Source: Sorex araneus
Lineage: Eukaryota; Chordata; Mammalia; Eulipotyphla; Soricidae
Direction: 5' to 3'
DNA: 64,000 nt
Assembly (NCBI RefSeq): GCF_027595985.1
Contig: NC_073311.1
Span: 51,437,292-51,501,291, forward strand
The notes beneath the pieces were generated by a model. That model was not told where the DNA came from, made no database searches, and was given only the letters and a program-made list of their open reading frames with translations. Positions 11,301 through 22,672 of the stretch are shown piece by piece (the stretch's first letter is position 1; every line of letters begins with the position of its first letter). The position numbers and the translations under genes were made by a program.

Positions 11301-14300
11301 CACACTGTAGCACTGTAGCACTGTCATCCTATTGTTCATAGATTTACTTTAGTGAGTAACAGTAATGTCTCCATTGTGAGACTTGTTGTTACTGTTTTGG
11401 GCATATCGAATAAGCCACAGGTAGCTTGCCAGGCTCTACTGTTCGGGCGGGATACTCTTGGTAGCTTGCCAGGCTCTCCGAGAGGAACGGAGGAATCAGA
11501 CCCGAGTTCGATTCCCAGCATCCCATATGGTCCCCTGAGCACCGCCAGGAGTAACTCCTGAGTGCAGAGCCAGGAGTAACCCCTGTGCATTGCCAGGTGC
11601 GACCCAAAAAGCAAAAACAAAACAAAACAAAACAACCATAATTTATAATAGATTAAAATTCAGAGTACTGGTTCAGCAAAAAGAGAGGGCAAAAGGAATA
11701 TACCATGTTTGGAAGACTTTATTTGAAGATTTTACTTGAAAGGACCTGCTCTTTTTACTTGGGAAATATTGGCAGTATATGTCTAGATTCCTTGATAAGA
11801 AAAGTAAGACTTATTTTGGAGTAAGAAGGCTCTAAAGGAGCTGGAGAGATTGCCGGAAGGGATGGAGCAATATCTTTAACTGGATCTTTGGCTCCACATC
11901 CACTCGAGTACTGCCAGGTACAGGCCCGTGACCCCTGTGCACTGCCCTAGAAACCTAAATGTTCAATAATTCTTTGTATAAAAATGTAATCACAATAGCT
12001 GAAAAATTGTTGCAATTGAAAAATTTTAGCTGGAGCTAAAAACTTAATATTAAACTTCACTGTATCACTGTCATTCCATTGCTCACCGAATTGCTTGAGT
12101 GGTAATATTAATATTAAGCTTTATTAATATTAATATTGAACTATATTAATATTAAATCATAATATTAAACTTAACAATCTATAATGCATAAAAATATTGA
12201 TGAGCTCTTTAAACATAATATTCATTGAAATATCATTTAACAAAATAGTTACAGCTTTAAAATCTTACCATGTCTTCGGGATTATCTATATAAAGCAGCT
12301 TAGATTTCTTAGACACACAGGCCATCATACTTTCATTCCATGTTTTCTTTTCATTACTGATATAATAGCAGCTGTTGAAATATGTGAACCATTCCTTTGG
12401 ACACTGACTACAATGATCTGCTGAAGAAAAATCAAGTCATAATGAAAAAGCTATTTAATTCTTAACTAAAATAAGATTACATACATGGATAAGCATATGT
12501 ATATATGTATACATATATACGTAGTTATATACTCATGTATATAAACACATACATATGTATAGATATGTTAAATATAGGTGCATATATATCTATGTACTTG
12601 AGGTGGTACATTTAAAACATATGCGCAGTCACAGAATTTTTATTCCCTAACATATAGACCCATATAAAGATATCATAACAAATCCACTCTCTATTTGTCC
12701 TGAAAGTCAATGAGCTAAGTTTTTGGTTTAGGAACCACACTCAACACGGCTCAGGCTTATGCCTAGCTCTAGGCGCAGAGATCACTTCAGGTGGTGCGAA
12801 GGGACCGTACACAGAGTTAGGGATTGAGCTGCCGAGAGCCGCATGCAAGATAAGTGCCTTAACTCCTTATTATCTCTTCAGTCCTTAAACTACATTTTAG
12901 ACTATAAAAATGAGCTCTTTTCTCAAGTTTTAACAATGAGAAAGTTAATCCAATTCTTTATAGATATGGTGTTTTTTAAACAAATGTTTCTGCCCATTGA
13001 TGCCTTAGAAGAACGCTCTCCTGTAATTATTTATTAATGATGGGGGGGGACATAGAGAAAGTGCTCGGTGGCTACGCCCTGTAGCTCCCCAAGGATCATT
13101 TCTGGAAATACAAAGGAATTATGCGGTGCCAGGGATGGAGCCTGGGGTACCCACCTGTGAGCCCTGCACTCCAACTCTTTAAGCCACCTCCTCAGCCCGA
13201 TTTACATTTTGGTTTAACTTAAGATAAAATATAAAAGGTACTAATAACATCTGAAATTTTCAAAAACATACCTTTTTGCACTTCTGTTACCAGAGATGAA
13301 TTTTTTGACTCCTGTTTTTCAGTAGCTAGAAGAATTAAATACATAAAAAAGTCAATTTTGATTTAAATAAGGCAGTATTTTAGTTCTTTGAAAGAAATTT
13401 TGTTTGAGAAATTTATTAATTTGCTAAGGATTAGAGTACCCTAAAAGGAAATTATTTTAGAGAACTTAATAAAATAATGAACATTGGGGAGAATATTTCA
13501 AAACCCTAAGATACCTAATCTCACCATCTCTTACTTGATTTCACTTAATCAGTGTTCAGAATTAATTTATAACAATTTTTACACTATATCAATTTTCACA
13601 TCGTTCTGTATTGAATTGTTTTTGTTCGCTTTTTGGTTTGGGGCCACACCCAAATTAGTCCAACCTGGGCGTCGGACAAGGGGGTTACTCCTGGCTCTGT
13701 ACTCCAGGGTCACTTCAGGAAACGATTGGGGAACCATATGAGAATCCAGGTCACTGTGTGCAAGGCAAGTGATATACTATTATCCCAGCCCCTGTATCGG
13801 TAGTTTTTAATATACTTAGAATAACTATTAGACATTTTCCAAGAACATTGATCGAAATGAGAGTTTCTGCCTATTCACATTATGAATATTTAAAGTCACA
13901 ATCATTAATGTGAAAAGTCTCCTTTTAATCTTTCCAAAATTTACTTACAGGGAATAACAATGATAATTATTATCATCCAAACAAGGCAGAGGAGTACCAG
14001 GGACCCAGCAATGAATTTCTCTGGTAAAGCGACTGGAGGAAAATAAAAACACAGAAAATAAAAAACAGACACAAATGTGTAGATGGTTAGTATATAAAAC
14101 AAACCACTTGTACAGGGATTAACAGGTATGAACTTGAATTCTAAAACTATTTCTGCCATTCTAAAATTCTCCCTGGATACTGCATCTATTGCATTTTCAG
14201 TAAATATAACCCACATGAGATTTTGGTCAACAGCAACAAATTACAATGCTTGAATAAAATTAGTTCTCAGATTTCATGCTAAAATGCCATATTTCAATTT

Positions 14301-14601
14301 CACGATCTGATTCTCACCAGCAAAAGAACAGGAGCAGATCATTCCTTACTCTATTCCACTGTTGTGCAAATACTAGAGCAGTTACATTCTATTGTATTTG
14401 TGAAAAAGTCTTACCTCTGCTGTGGTTCTGCTGGTTATTTCCTTGAGGATCCTGACAAGGGTTTTGAAGATCTAACTCAGCATAGGTTATTTCCTGCTCA
14501 GTTACTGCATCAGAGCCTCTGGAGACCTGGGGTTCCCTTTGGCCTCTCTTCCAGCCCTTATGCAGATTCAGCTCTTCATAGGTTACCCGTTGGTTATTCA
14601 T
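5251..14601 (-). CDS. KLRC1: Gene 1: NKG2A-like inhibitory NK receptor, 6 exons, 230 aa
   Basis: Type II C-type lectin-like receptor. Exons on the minus strand: 14415-14601, 13949-14032, 13272-13325, 12269-12420, 5582-5676, 5251-5371; total 693 nt including stop, all introns GT-AG, exon phases as in the KLRC family. Residues 1-62 are cytoplasmic with two ITIMs, VTYEEL (Tyr8) and ITYAEL (Tyr40), the same positions as in human NKG2A. Residues about 63-90 are the membrane anchor, with no charged residue in its core. Residues 91-108 are the stalk, 109-230 the lectin domain with family cysteines (HCSQC, NSCYY, MACVS, YVCKH). N-glycosylation sites: NSS in the stalk, NES and NMT in the lectin domain. 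The start is chosen by homology; an in-frame ATG lies upstream at 14652. By family knowledge it pairs with CD94 and recruits SHP-1/2. Intron 4 (6.6 kb) is swollen by an L1 and SINEs. Exon 5 is divergent (WIGF, no HHPW). Confidence 0.93.
5582..5676 (-). CDS. KLRC1: Gene 1 exon 5 (lectin domain middle)
   Basis: Starts in phase 0 with [15 protein letters not shown] and ends in phase 2, between a TTCTTTATAG acceptor and a GTAAGC donor. The WIG motif is kept, but the following HHPW segment of human NKG2 and of genes 3 and 4 is absent; the segment [12 protein letters not shown] replaces it. Confidence 0.9.
7805..8035 (-). repeat. SINE-A copy in gene 1 intron 4
   Basis: Tail CACTGTCACTGTCACAGTCATCC at the low end (quoted in part), body GTAACGTCTCCATTGTGAGA, and a degenerate head near 8020. 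Confidence 0.8.
8800..9033 (-). repeat. SINE-A copy in gene 1 intron 4
   Basis: Well-preserved copy ending in TATCGCTCCAGCCC at the head; tail TCACTGTCATCC at the low-coordinate end. Confidence 0.85.
9330..9490 (+). repeat. SINE-B copy, degenerate
   Basis: GGGTCAGAGAGATGATACAG head and CATCCCATTTGGTCC body, ending in GTGTGACCCCCAAACAAACA. Confidence 0.7.
9735..11233 (+). mobile_element. 5'-truncated L1 LINE
   Basis: Contains the C-terminal end of L1 ORF2 in plus orientation: peptides such as [28 protein letters not shown] and [18 protein letters not shown], split by frame breaks, followed by a 3' UTR. A near-identical duplication (AATATAATTAGAGCA-like at about 9716 and AATATAACTAGAACA at about 11236) flanks it. 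Dead copy inside gene 1 intron 4, antisense to the gene. Confidence 0.9.
11301..11505 (-). repeat. SINE-A copy abutting a SINE-B in opposite orientation
   Basis: Tail repeats CACTGTAGCACTGTAG at 11305 and body to AGAGGAACGGAGGAATC. The tRNA head is missing; instead a SINE-B body runs on in the plus direction from about 11506. Confidence 0.8.
11506..11635 (+). repeat. SINE-B body fused head to head with SINE-A
   Basis: Starts at GTTCGATTCCCAGCATCCC and ends with GCGACCCAAAAAGC and a run of CAAAA units. The tRNA-like head before the B box is missing, so the two SINEs meet near their heads. Confidence 0.8.
12058..12104 (-). repeat. SINE-A tail fragment
   Basis: Only the tail (ATCACTGTCATTCCATTGCTC) is left, next to an AT-rich stretch. 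Confidence 0.55.
12269..12420 (-). CDS. KLRC1: Gene 1 exon 4 (lectin domain start)
   Basis: Acceptor TTTTTCTTCAG, donor GTAAGA; 152 nt as usual for the family. Codes [18 protein letters not shown], then a TWNES glycosylation site, and ends [10 protein letters not shown]. This is the typical first part of an NKG2 lectin domain. Confidence 0.94.
12727..12880 (-). repeat. SINE-B copy, old
   Basis: GGAACCACACTCAACACGG start and a CATGCAAGATAAGTGCC head region; in gene 1 intron 3. Confidence 0.5.
13055..13200 (-). repeat. SINE-B related copy, old
   Basis: Degenerate copy with a GGATCATTTCTGGAAAT body and CCTCAGCCC at the head end; in gene 1 intron 3, next to exon 3. Confidence 0.45.
13272..13325 (-). 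CDS. KLRC1: Gene 1 exon 3 (stalk)
   Basis: 54-nt exon, phase 1 to phase 1, with TTCTTCTAG acceptor and GTATGT donor. Codes [18 protein letters not shown], with one NSS glycosylation site. Two residues shorter than the stalk exon of genes 2 and 3. Confidence 0.9.
13635..13795 (-). repeat. SINE-B copy, old
   Basis: GGGGCCACACCCAAATTAG at the tail side and TATCCCAGCCCC at the head; in gene 1 intron 2. Confidence 0.6.
13949..14032 (-). CDS. KLRC1: Gene 1 exon 2 (membrane anchor)
   Basis: TTTTCCTCCAG acceptor and GTAAGT donor. Codes the juxtamembrane ALPEKF and the hydrophobic [19 protein letters not shown]. No lysine or arginine lies within the membrane core, which fits an inhibitory receptor. 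Confidence 0.92.
14415..14601 (-). CDS. KLRC1: Gene 1 exon 1 (cytoplasmic tail with two ITIMs)
   Basis: 187 nt from ATG to a GTAAGA donor. Both ITIM tyrosines (Tyr8 in RVTYEELNL, Tyr40 in EITYAELDL) lie here. The start has a purine at -3 and aligns with the family start; upstream sequence CAGCTGCAGAG resembles CAGCTCAGAG before the ATG of genes 2 and 3. Confidence 0.93.
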
Positions 14602-14845
14602 CTCTGCAGCTGGGAACTGTAGGTGACTGTGCTGATAACTGCAATTACCCACTGAATCTGAAGACAGGGGTCTAAGATGACAAGGTTCTCACCCTAGTCA
14701 AAGTGGGTGGAGTGTCAGTTGTATTATACCACATGTACTGCAAACAATGCATGAGGAACTATATATTGCATAAGGTAAAAGTCTGGTTCTAATTTCCATA
14801 GAACTTTAAAGATAGCTCATTTTTAAAGTGAAAGTTTGATAATAA

Positions 14846-14945
14846 TTCTTTTTTTAAAAAATTTATTATTATTTGTTTATTTTTATTTTTTTTATTGAAT
14901 CACCATGTGGAAAGTTACAAAACTTTCAGGTTTAAGTCTCAGTTA
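14846..14945 (-). repeat. Fragment of the A-tailed retroelement
   Basis: Poly-T followed by CACCATGTGGAAAGTTACAA, cut off after about 100 bp. Confidence 0.7.
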
Positions 14946-15737
14946 CACAATCTCGACAGATAATAACTCTTATTAGGTTCCTGATGAAATACATAATATA
15001 CCATGAAAAGTGAACAAGGTAAAAGGAACTTTCACCTGTCTGTACACAAGTATCCATTTCAGTTTGGCAAATACAGTTGCTCTCCCTCCAAAAGTTTTGG
15101 ATCATTGATTCAGAAGGTTTAGCCATCTAATTCAATCCAATTCTGTCCTATTAAGGCCTAGATCTGTTGCCAGAGGAATGTTACCAAATTGGTAACATTC
15201 CAAAAGCCCTTTCTAGTTATAATGAAATGGTACAACCTTTCAAGAGAGTAAAAAATTGCACGTGGCTCTTTCAAAAGAAGAATTTCATAAGACACAGCTG
15301 AAACATTAGATAAGATATTCACAATTGAAAAAATCGTCAGCAAAGGGGAGTATAAATAATGGTCAGGGAAGAAGGAACTATATATCACAAGTATTTCTTA
15401 GTATTTGTAGGAGCTTAATGTATATATTTTTTAAAATTTCTCAGATCCATAGACATCACAGCAAGTAACATGGCTTCAAGCCACCGGTGGAGGGATGCGG
15501 TCATAGGGTGTTAGGATGTAGAGATGGAAATACTATACACCTAAAACAACTTTATAAATCATGGTGTCTAAAAAACCAAAAATAGTTAAAGAATGTTAAC
15601 TATAACAACATTAAATGTTAACTATAAAGATAGTTTAAAAATATCTAAAATGGGCAGAGAAATAGCCCAAAATGAAATCCTTGAGCTTCACAAAACACAT
15701 CTCTAGCCATAATATCTATGAGCCCTTTTTGTTTGTT

Positions 15738-15840
15738 TGTTTGTTTTTTGTACCACATCCAGCTGTGCTCAGGGTTTATACCTAGATTAGTGCTCAGGGA
15801 TCAGTCCTGGTGGAGCTTGTGGGATTATATGATTGTATTA
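15738..15840 (-). repeat. SINE-B copy, old partial
   Basis: GTACCACATCCAGCTGTGCT to a TGGAGCTTGTGGGATTAT end; preceded by TTTG repeats. Confidence 0.5.
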
Positions 15841-16198
15841 TTAATACAAAAGAATTTGTATTAAACCAAAGTCAAAGTTAAAAGATTTTGCACCCAATTC
15901 TAATGGGGGAATGATGTCCACATATTAGCAAGAAATTATAAGACACTAGAATCAGGGAGTCCTACATTTCAACTAATTTGATAGTATCTCCCTGGAAATA
16001 GTATCAGATTACACAGATTAAGGGCTCAGTCCACAAAACTGCCTTCCTCCCTTCCTACCTTGAGAAGCCAGTTAGAAAGCTTAAATTGTCCCCTGTGATT
16101 TTCACCCACAGCAGGCCATAAATTGTGAGTTTCAAAGGGTCGTCTTACATTGGATTAAATGATTAGAGCTGTTCACTGAACTCAGAAAATCATCTTTT

Positions 16199-16380
16199 GG
16201 GGGGCTGGAGCCATAGGACTGTAGGTAGGGCATTTGCCTTGCATGTGGCCAACCTGTATTCTACCCCCAGCATCCCATATGGTCCCCCCAAAACCACTAG
16301 GACTAATTTCTGAGTGCAGAACCAGGAGTAACCCCTGAGCATCATTGAGTGTGACCCCAAAATGCAAGAAAATAAACCCC
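16199..16380 (+). repeat. SINE-B copy
   Basis: Head GGGGGGCTGGAGCCATAGG, B box region near 16260 and body CAGCATCCCATATGGTCC; ends TGTGACCCCAAAATGC with an A-rich tail. Confidence 0.85.
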
Positions 16381-16427
16381 ATTTTAAAAATATCATTCTT
16401 ACTAGATTACTGGTTTATTAGAAAAGG

Positions 16428-17858
16428 ACTTGTATCACTTGTATCACTTGTAGTCTCGTTGATCTTCGATTTGCTCGAGCGGGCGCCAGTAACGTCTCAA
16501 TTTGTCTCTGTCTCGAGCTAGTGCAGCCCAATGATATCTGCTCGCTCCAGGAACAGGAAGAGCCTCAAATCGTTCATTCAGAGATTTGACAAAGAAATCT
16601 GACCATCTAGTTGGTGGGCAGCCACAAGGTCTTCTGACGTCCCGTGGAATCCAGTCAGTAACAGCTCCAGTCCAGCGGTCGTCTCTGAATCACATTACAT
16701 GACCGGCCCATCTGATTTTTGATGCCTTGGCATATGAGACAGCATCCCTGATTTTTGACCATCGACGGAGGTCAAAACTCCGGATTCCTTCTCTCACTTC
16801 AGTGAACATGATATTCCCAGCATAGCTCTTCCGATTCCTCCTTGGGATACCCTAATAGCATTCTCATCCTGTTTGCATAGGGCCCAGGTCTCTGAGGCGT
16901 ATGTTAGTGCAGGAAGAATGATGGAGTCGAAGAGATGTGCCCAGAGTCAGAGGTTCTTCATTCTCTTAACCACCTCTTCAACGCTCTTGAATACATTCCA
17001 CGCTGCTCTCTTCCTCCTGCGCAGTTCTGGCACCAAGTTGTTCCTCATGTTGATTTCTTGACCCAGGTACACATAGCTGCTGCATTCGGAGATGTTCGTT
17101 CCATTGAGAGCAAATGGAGCTTCAGGGACTAGTTCGTTTTTCATGAACATCATCTTGTTGAGATTCAGCTGCAATCCGACCTTTCCACACTCTCAGTCGA
17201 AGTCGGTCAGCATTTGTGTTGCTTGGCTAATGTTTGGTGTTATGAGAATGATGTAATCAGCAAAGCGGAGGTGGTGTAATTGCCAACCGTCTATCTTCAC
17301 TCCCATTCCTTCCCATTCCAGTTGTCGCATGATGTTCTCGAGGGCGGCACTGAAGACTTTTAGTGAAATGGTATCACTGTGCTGAACCCCTCTCTTTACA
17401 TCAATGATCACTTCCTTGTAGAATGGTGAGATCCTGGTGGTGAATCCACAATACAGCTCATGGAGGATTTTGATATACTGAGTTTGAACGCCCTGTTTGG
17501 CCAGGGCTTCAATGACTGCCTCAGTCTCAACTCAAGGAGATCCGAGTAGAAGTCATGAATAATTTTCTCCACTGCCTTTCTGGAGGATGTGATCGATCCA
17601 TCGGGACGTCAGAGGGCAGTCATCTTGGTCTTGTAGTTGGCAAAGGACAGGCGAGCATTACAAATACTTTTCCCGGCTTCTGCTGCGCTGACCAACACTG
17701 CTGCTCTTCTCTCTTTGAGGTCTTCCTTTATCGCATCTCTGCACAGCTTTGTGAGCTCAGACGTTAGCTTGTGGTTGCCTGAGGCTCATGCCAAACCACG
17801 TTGACGAATGAACTCGAGAGTTTCCGAAGACAGGCATCTGTTTGTGGCTGGAAAAGGA
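16428..17858 (-). mobile_element. RTE-clade LINE copy A (internally deleted)
   Basis: Minus-strand copy. Fragments of the reverse transcriptase (FADYIILITPN) and C-terminal region (VYLGQEINM, ELRRRKRAAWNVFKSVEEVV) are recognisable. The 3' tail is at about 16430 with repeated CACTTGTAT. Compared with copy C (38836-41950) it lacks about 520 bp near 17540 and is 5'-truncated. Not functional. Confidence 0.85.
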
Positions 17859-18261
17859 CAAAACTGAGAAATAGCCAGATTAATAGTGACGCTTGGGCAC
17901 GGTGTTGTGAAGGGCACAGAGCTACGCTGCCTACTTTACAGATGCCACTCTCCTTGGAACTGCACATCTTCATCAACACAAAGGCTCTCCAAACCCATTC
18001 CTTCTGAGGTTTAATGGAGACTTCATTGTCTAGACATTAATGATTGAGTAATTGGCTATTTCTGATCGATTCAATCTTCAGCCCAGCTTTTCTCTCCTCT
18101 CCCTGGAGGTTAATGGGGGTGGAACTAAAATTTCCTTTCTACTGATCATATCATTTGGTCCCCTGACAACTAGTCCCATCTTTAGGGACTTTTTCAAGTT
18201 ACCTCATAAGCTTTACAAAAGATACTTTTATTTCTTTCATCAGTAAATTATAAGAGTTGAG

Positions 18262-18302
18262 GAGTATATATATATACATATATATACGTATATACATATA
18301 TA
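18262..18302. repeat. TA/TATACG-rich simple repeat
   Basis: Alternating TATATACATATATATACG units immediately before a SINE-A. Confidence 0.8.
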
Positions 18303-18550
18303 CTGGAGCTATAGCACAGCGGGCAGGGCGTTTGCCTTGCATGCGAATGACCCGGGTTTGATTCTTCCACCTCTCTCGGAGAGTCCAGTAAGCTACCAAA
18401 ACTATCTGGCTCACACGGCATATCCTGGCAAGCTACCCGTGGAGTATTCGATATGCCAAAAACAGTAACAAGTCTTGTAAAGGAGGCATTACTGGTGCCC
18501 ACTTGAGCAAATTGATGAGTAATGGGACGACAGTGATACAGTGATACATT
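18302..18550 (+). repeat. SINE-A copy
   Basis: Head GGAGCTATAGCACAGCGGGC; tail ACGACAGTGATACAGTGATA. Confidence 0.88.
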
Positions 18551-20225
18551 TTTAAAGGTGTTTTGTGGTAGACTAGCTTTTAGAATGAAGTTCTATGTTT
18601 GATGCATTATTATTGGTTGGAGAAACATCAAGATGGTAAATAATAATTAGCACACAAATAATAACATTCTCATTAGTTTAAACTCAGATTCCATGGAAGC
18701 ATTTTCAACACTATAAGAAAAAGATAGATGGCAGAAAAGATATATGGCCTATTAGAAAATATTGATGCACTAATTTTTAGGACAAAACCTTAAGTCTGTT
18801 AATATTTTAAGATGGAATGACCTAAAACTGGAAGAAAATTAGCATTAACTATTTCCTGCACTAAAGTGACTTGTTATCAAATGAACTTTTAATTTTTATC
18901 ACTATTTGGGAAGGGGGAGGAGTTAGGCTAGGCCTGACAATGCTCAGGGTTTCCCTCTGCTCTGTACAAGGGATCACTGCTGGCAGTGTTTATGGGACCA
19001 TAGGTGGTACAAGGGATTTGGACCCTGTTGCATGCAAGACAAATGTCTTACCTCCTGTACACTCTCTTTGGATCACCAAATAATTATTTTAAATGATCAT
19101 GGAATTCATAGAAATCTTTCAAATGTTGAAAAAATAGTTTATTTAGCTTTTTTATGACACTAAATTTATTTGAAATAGAATAATGTTTGATCTTAAAATC
19201 AAAGGTTTAAAATACACATTCTAGGTAATAAATTGTCAATTGATTTAATGGTTTAGAAACAATACTTGAAAGATGGACAAAGATCACTTGGAATGATGCA
19301 ATTGGCACAAATTTTCAGAAGCATTATAGAGCTATGGAAGTCAGTGAAAGTAGTTTGAGTTGTATAAGAAATTTTAATAAATTAGATAATGTAAGTTAAA
19401 AAATATAGTTAATGAACTTTATAGTGAGTAGAACTAAAATCAATTTTTGGTTTAAAATTTTAACTTCTAAAAACTTATTTTTAGTCCAGTGATTTTATTT
19501 ACTTAAGTGAAAATTTAAAAATGTAAGACATAATATATATAAATACACTCAAATATTGACTTTTATAGCTCTCAATAGTTCATTACTCTAATTGTTATTT
19601 TGGCACAAATAACATTTTTTCATCTGTTCCTTATGCAGCCATATAATATGATTAGAACACTCTTTTATCAGTGTCTAGTACATATGTTTTGAAAAGCACT
19701 TCCAAAATTTTCTGCTTGATATTTTTCAAAGTGTTATATAAACTAAAATTTCACCAGCAGTACTTCATCTTGATTTTTATTTTGAAAAATCAAAAATAAG
19801 TGAGAATGTGAGGAAAACATTTGAATTTCACAATTGTATGTACTATTTTAAGAAACTTCTTTAATAATGGACTAAACATTAAAATTAAGCGTATCTATAT
19901 TTATTATGACTTCTAAAAAATGGTTCCTATGAGAATATTTATTAAATTAACATTTAATTGCATTAATTTGAAAAAGATTCATTGTTCTTATACATTTAAC
20001 TGTTTTTACATAGTGAAGAATGAATATTTATGAAATTCAAAGACATTATTTTATATTTTTTATCCTTTGATATTCATGCTTTCTATTCATTGATATCATG
20101 TTTTCTAGCCTGAACTATCCAAATAAAGATACCAAAGTTCTCTTCTAGTTTGATTATTTATAAATTTTGCCCCATACCTAACTCATGTAAATTATATTAA
20201 ATAATATGAGCTAGCAAAGAGACTG
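18551..20225. other. AT-rich spacer between genes 1 and 2
   Basis: Contains an old SINE-B (about 18915-19078, minus). I recognise nothing in 19080-20225, which is AT-rich without long reading frames. Confidence 0.5.
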
Positions 20226-20452
20226 TATTACTGTAACACTGTCATCCGTTGCTCATCGATTTACTTGAGCAGGCACCAGTAACATCTCTATCCCTCCCAG
20301 CCCTGAGATTTTAGCAGCCTCTCCTTACTTGTCTTTCCCAACAACTGGAGGCTCTTTCACGGTCAGGGTAATGAGACCTATCGTTACTGTTTCTGGCATT
20401 TTGAATATGCCACGGGTAAGTTGCCAGGCTCTGCCCGTGCGAAGCAAAGAGA
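20226..20452 (-). repeat. SINE-A, long form
   Basis: Has the usual tail and middle part but carries an extra stretch of about 80 bp (near 20300-20380) that matches the 5' leader of the RTE LINE at 39000-39085. The tRNA head is missing. Confidence 0.75.
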
Positions 20453-20649
20453 CAGCCACACATAATTTCTTTTGGGCCTGGATGGTTGTGCATCTTTCAG
20501 GGAGAAACCAGGTAGTCTTGTAAGCAAACAGTACTTATGGTCTCCATGAACAGCATTCTATGTGCAAAATACACAATACAAGAATGGAAAATGTCAATTT
20601 TCTTTAAATCAAAGCGTAACTTAAAATATGAGCAAGAAATTACTGCACT

Positions 20650-21240
20650 CACTGTGTTTTTTTTTTAATTTTTTATTGAGTCACCATGTGGAAAGTTACA
20701 AAGTTTTCAGGTTTAAATCTCAGTTATACAATGCTCGAATACCCATCCCTTCACCAGTGCTCATATTCCACCACCAAGAATCCCAGTATAGCTCCACCCC
20801 GCCCCCTCACACCCCAACCCCCCACGCCCCTAGCCCCCCACCCTAAGCCCCCCCCGCCTGTGTAACTAATAAATTTCACTTTACTTTCACTTTGATTGCA
20901 TACAATATTTCAACAAAACTCACTATTATTGTTTGGAGAGTCTCTCCCCTAAAGTCAGACCTGCTGAAAAGGAAGCATTAGATAATTTGTTTTCCATTGC
21001 TGAGGATGAAGAGGTATGAGGTGGAGTGACCACACTTAGCGGCCTCTCAGTGCCCACTCTCTTCACTGTGTATTTAAAAGAACTTATGTCAAGATATTTC
21101 TTGGGAATAATTCTTGAGAATTTCTTGGGAATTCTGGGCTCATTTAGTACTATGTAATTTTTCCATGAGAAAATACCTCTGAGAACTTGATTTTGTACCT
21201 TAATAAAACCTGAAGACAAAAGATTTGGAGCACTGGTACT
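20650..21240 (-). mobile_element. A-tailed unclassified retroelement
   Basis: Poly-T then CACCATGTGGAAAGTTACAA, a C-rich stretch near 20790-20860, and further similarity to 2700-2870 (TAGATAATTTGTTTTCCATTG). About 590 bp, 5'-truncated. Confidence 0.65.
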
Positions 21241-21679
21241 GTGAACTCCCTTCCTTCTTAGTCACAACTCTGAACACTTTGGCCTTGTTTAGTGTCTCTT
21301 AAAGGCTTTAATTGTACTTTTTACAAGGTTATTAAAATTGACAGTGCACACTTTTTTCTTTATTTATATATGGTATAGTGTGACTTGTGTTATAATGAAA
21401 ATATTCTAACACTATTAAAATAGAATTTTATTTTAATAAAATAATATCATAACACTATTAAAATAAAATTTAACCATGAACCAAACTATTTTAAAGAATG
21501 CATTTTCAACCTTATTGTAGCTGGCAAAAATATTATCAATTTCCCCAATTTTTCTCAGTTTCTCTGGACTAATTCTTAACATTTTTGCATTTGAATTTAT
21601 TATTCATAAATGAGCTTTTAAGATATATTCTGGTTTAAAAATTTTCACAATCATGATCACAAAATCCTGTTAATTGTCG

Positions 21680-21930
21680 AATTCTCGAGCAGGCTCAGTA
21701 ACCTCTCCATTTGTCCTTTCCCTGAGATCTTAGAAGTCTCTCTCTACTCTGCCCTCCCAATGATGTCGCACTGGAGGCTCTTTCAGGGTCAGAGGAATGA
21801 GATTCAGCTTGTTACTGGATTTAGCATATGAATACACCATGGGAAGCTTGCAAGGCTGTCCCATGTGGGCAGGAAACTCTCAGAAGCTTGCCAGTTTCTC
21901 CCAGAGGGAGAAGTAGGCTACAAGATATCG
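21680..21930 (-). repeat. SINE-A, long form, diverged
   Basis: Tail fragment CTCGAGCAGGCTCAGTAACC followed by the extra leader-like stretch (GGAGGCTCTTTCAGGGTCAG) and a middle part with ACACCATGGGAAGCTTGC. Confidence 0.6.
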
Positions 21931-22423
21931 AGTGGCCCTGTGCTTCTGGGAGCTCGCTTTTAAGTCTCTGGATGATAGCTGTTGATGGGATTACACACAC
22001 CTGGGTTCCTCTGCCGGTACCTTCACGCGTGAGGTCTGTTTGAACATGTGGAGAGGGGCCTCGAGCATGGCTGTAACTAGGTTCCAGTGGTCTTCGGCTG
22101 CCAGGAGCTCTGCTCAGGGTGGGGAGGGAAGCTGGAGCCCATCCCCTCAGAGGGGCCCCTCTAGTCAGGCATGCGGGCAAAATTTTCAGAGAGAAAAAAA
22201 TGAAACTAAGGGCTAGAGCGATTGTACACCAGATATAGCTCTAGCCTTAAATGCAGCAGACCTGGGTATTTAATCTCTGCACCACATTTAATATTGTGAA
22301 GATGACACCTTAGCACATTACTTCAAGTATTAATATATTTCCAAACACCATTCCCCAAATTTAACAACTTGTCTAAGGGAATAATTCATCTAACATAAAT
22401 TTTTCTAATTAAAGTGAATAAAG
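21931..22423. other. Spacer, nothing recognised
   Basis: GC-richer than its surroundings up to 22190, so it may be part of an old element, but no family could be assigned. Small frames on both strands have no recognisable domain. A degenerate SINE head may lie near 22210-22280. Confidence 0.35.
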
Positions 22424-22672
22424 GGGCTAGAGCGATAGCGCAGTGGGTAGGGCATTTGCCTTGCATGCAGCCGACATGAGTTCAATTCCTCTGCCCCTCT
22501 CGGAGAGCCTGGTAAGCCACCAAGAGTATCTCGTCTGCACAGCAGTGCTTGGTAAGGTCCCTGTGGTGTATTCAATATGCCGAAAACAGTAACAAGTCTC
22601 ACAATGGAGACGTTACTGGTGCCCGCTCAAGCAAATCGATGAGCAGTGGAATGACAGTGACAGTGACAGAAA
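22424..22672 (+). repeat. SINE-A copy
   Basis: Full head GGGGCTAGAGCGATAGCGCA to tail GACAGTGACAGTGACAG. Confidence 0.9.

Larger units (their letters stand above)
5677..12268 (-). other. KLRC1: Gene 1 intron 4
   Basis: Long intron. 5700-6500 aligns loosely with the start of gene 2 intron 4 (27680-28380), and 11640-11860 with 31230-31410, so the intron backbone is shared. Between them lie SINE-A copies, SINE-B copies (weak ones also at 7020-7110, 7570-7700 and 11840-11960) and a 1.5 kb L1. The rest is AT-rich with nothing recognised. It also has the degenerate AT-rich tract near 12105-12170. Confidence 0.7.
14602..16198. other. Upstream spacer of gene 1
   Basis: Presumed promoter side of gene 1, but I see no clear promoter motif. 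It holds a fragment of the A-tailed retroelement (14846-14945, minus) and an old SINE-B (about 15738-15840). The flank block of genes 2 and 3 is not found here. Confidence 0.5.

Noticed and set aside
14602-14652. In-frame upstream ATG extending gene 1 by 17 residues
   Set aside because: The ATG at 14601 aligns with the family start and places the ITIM tyrosines at 8 and 40 as in NKG2A; the extension has no counterpart in genes 2 and 3.
22424-22500. tRNA-like head with A and B boxes as a tRNA gene
   Set aside because: It is the head of a SINE; the same head occurs in dozens of copies, each followed by a SINE body.
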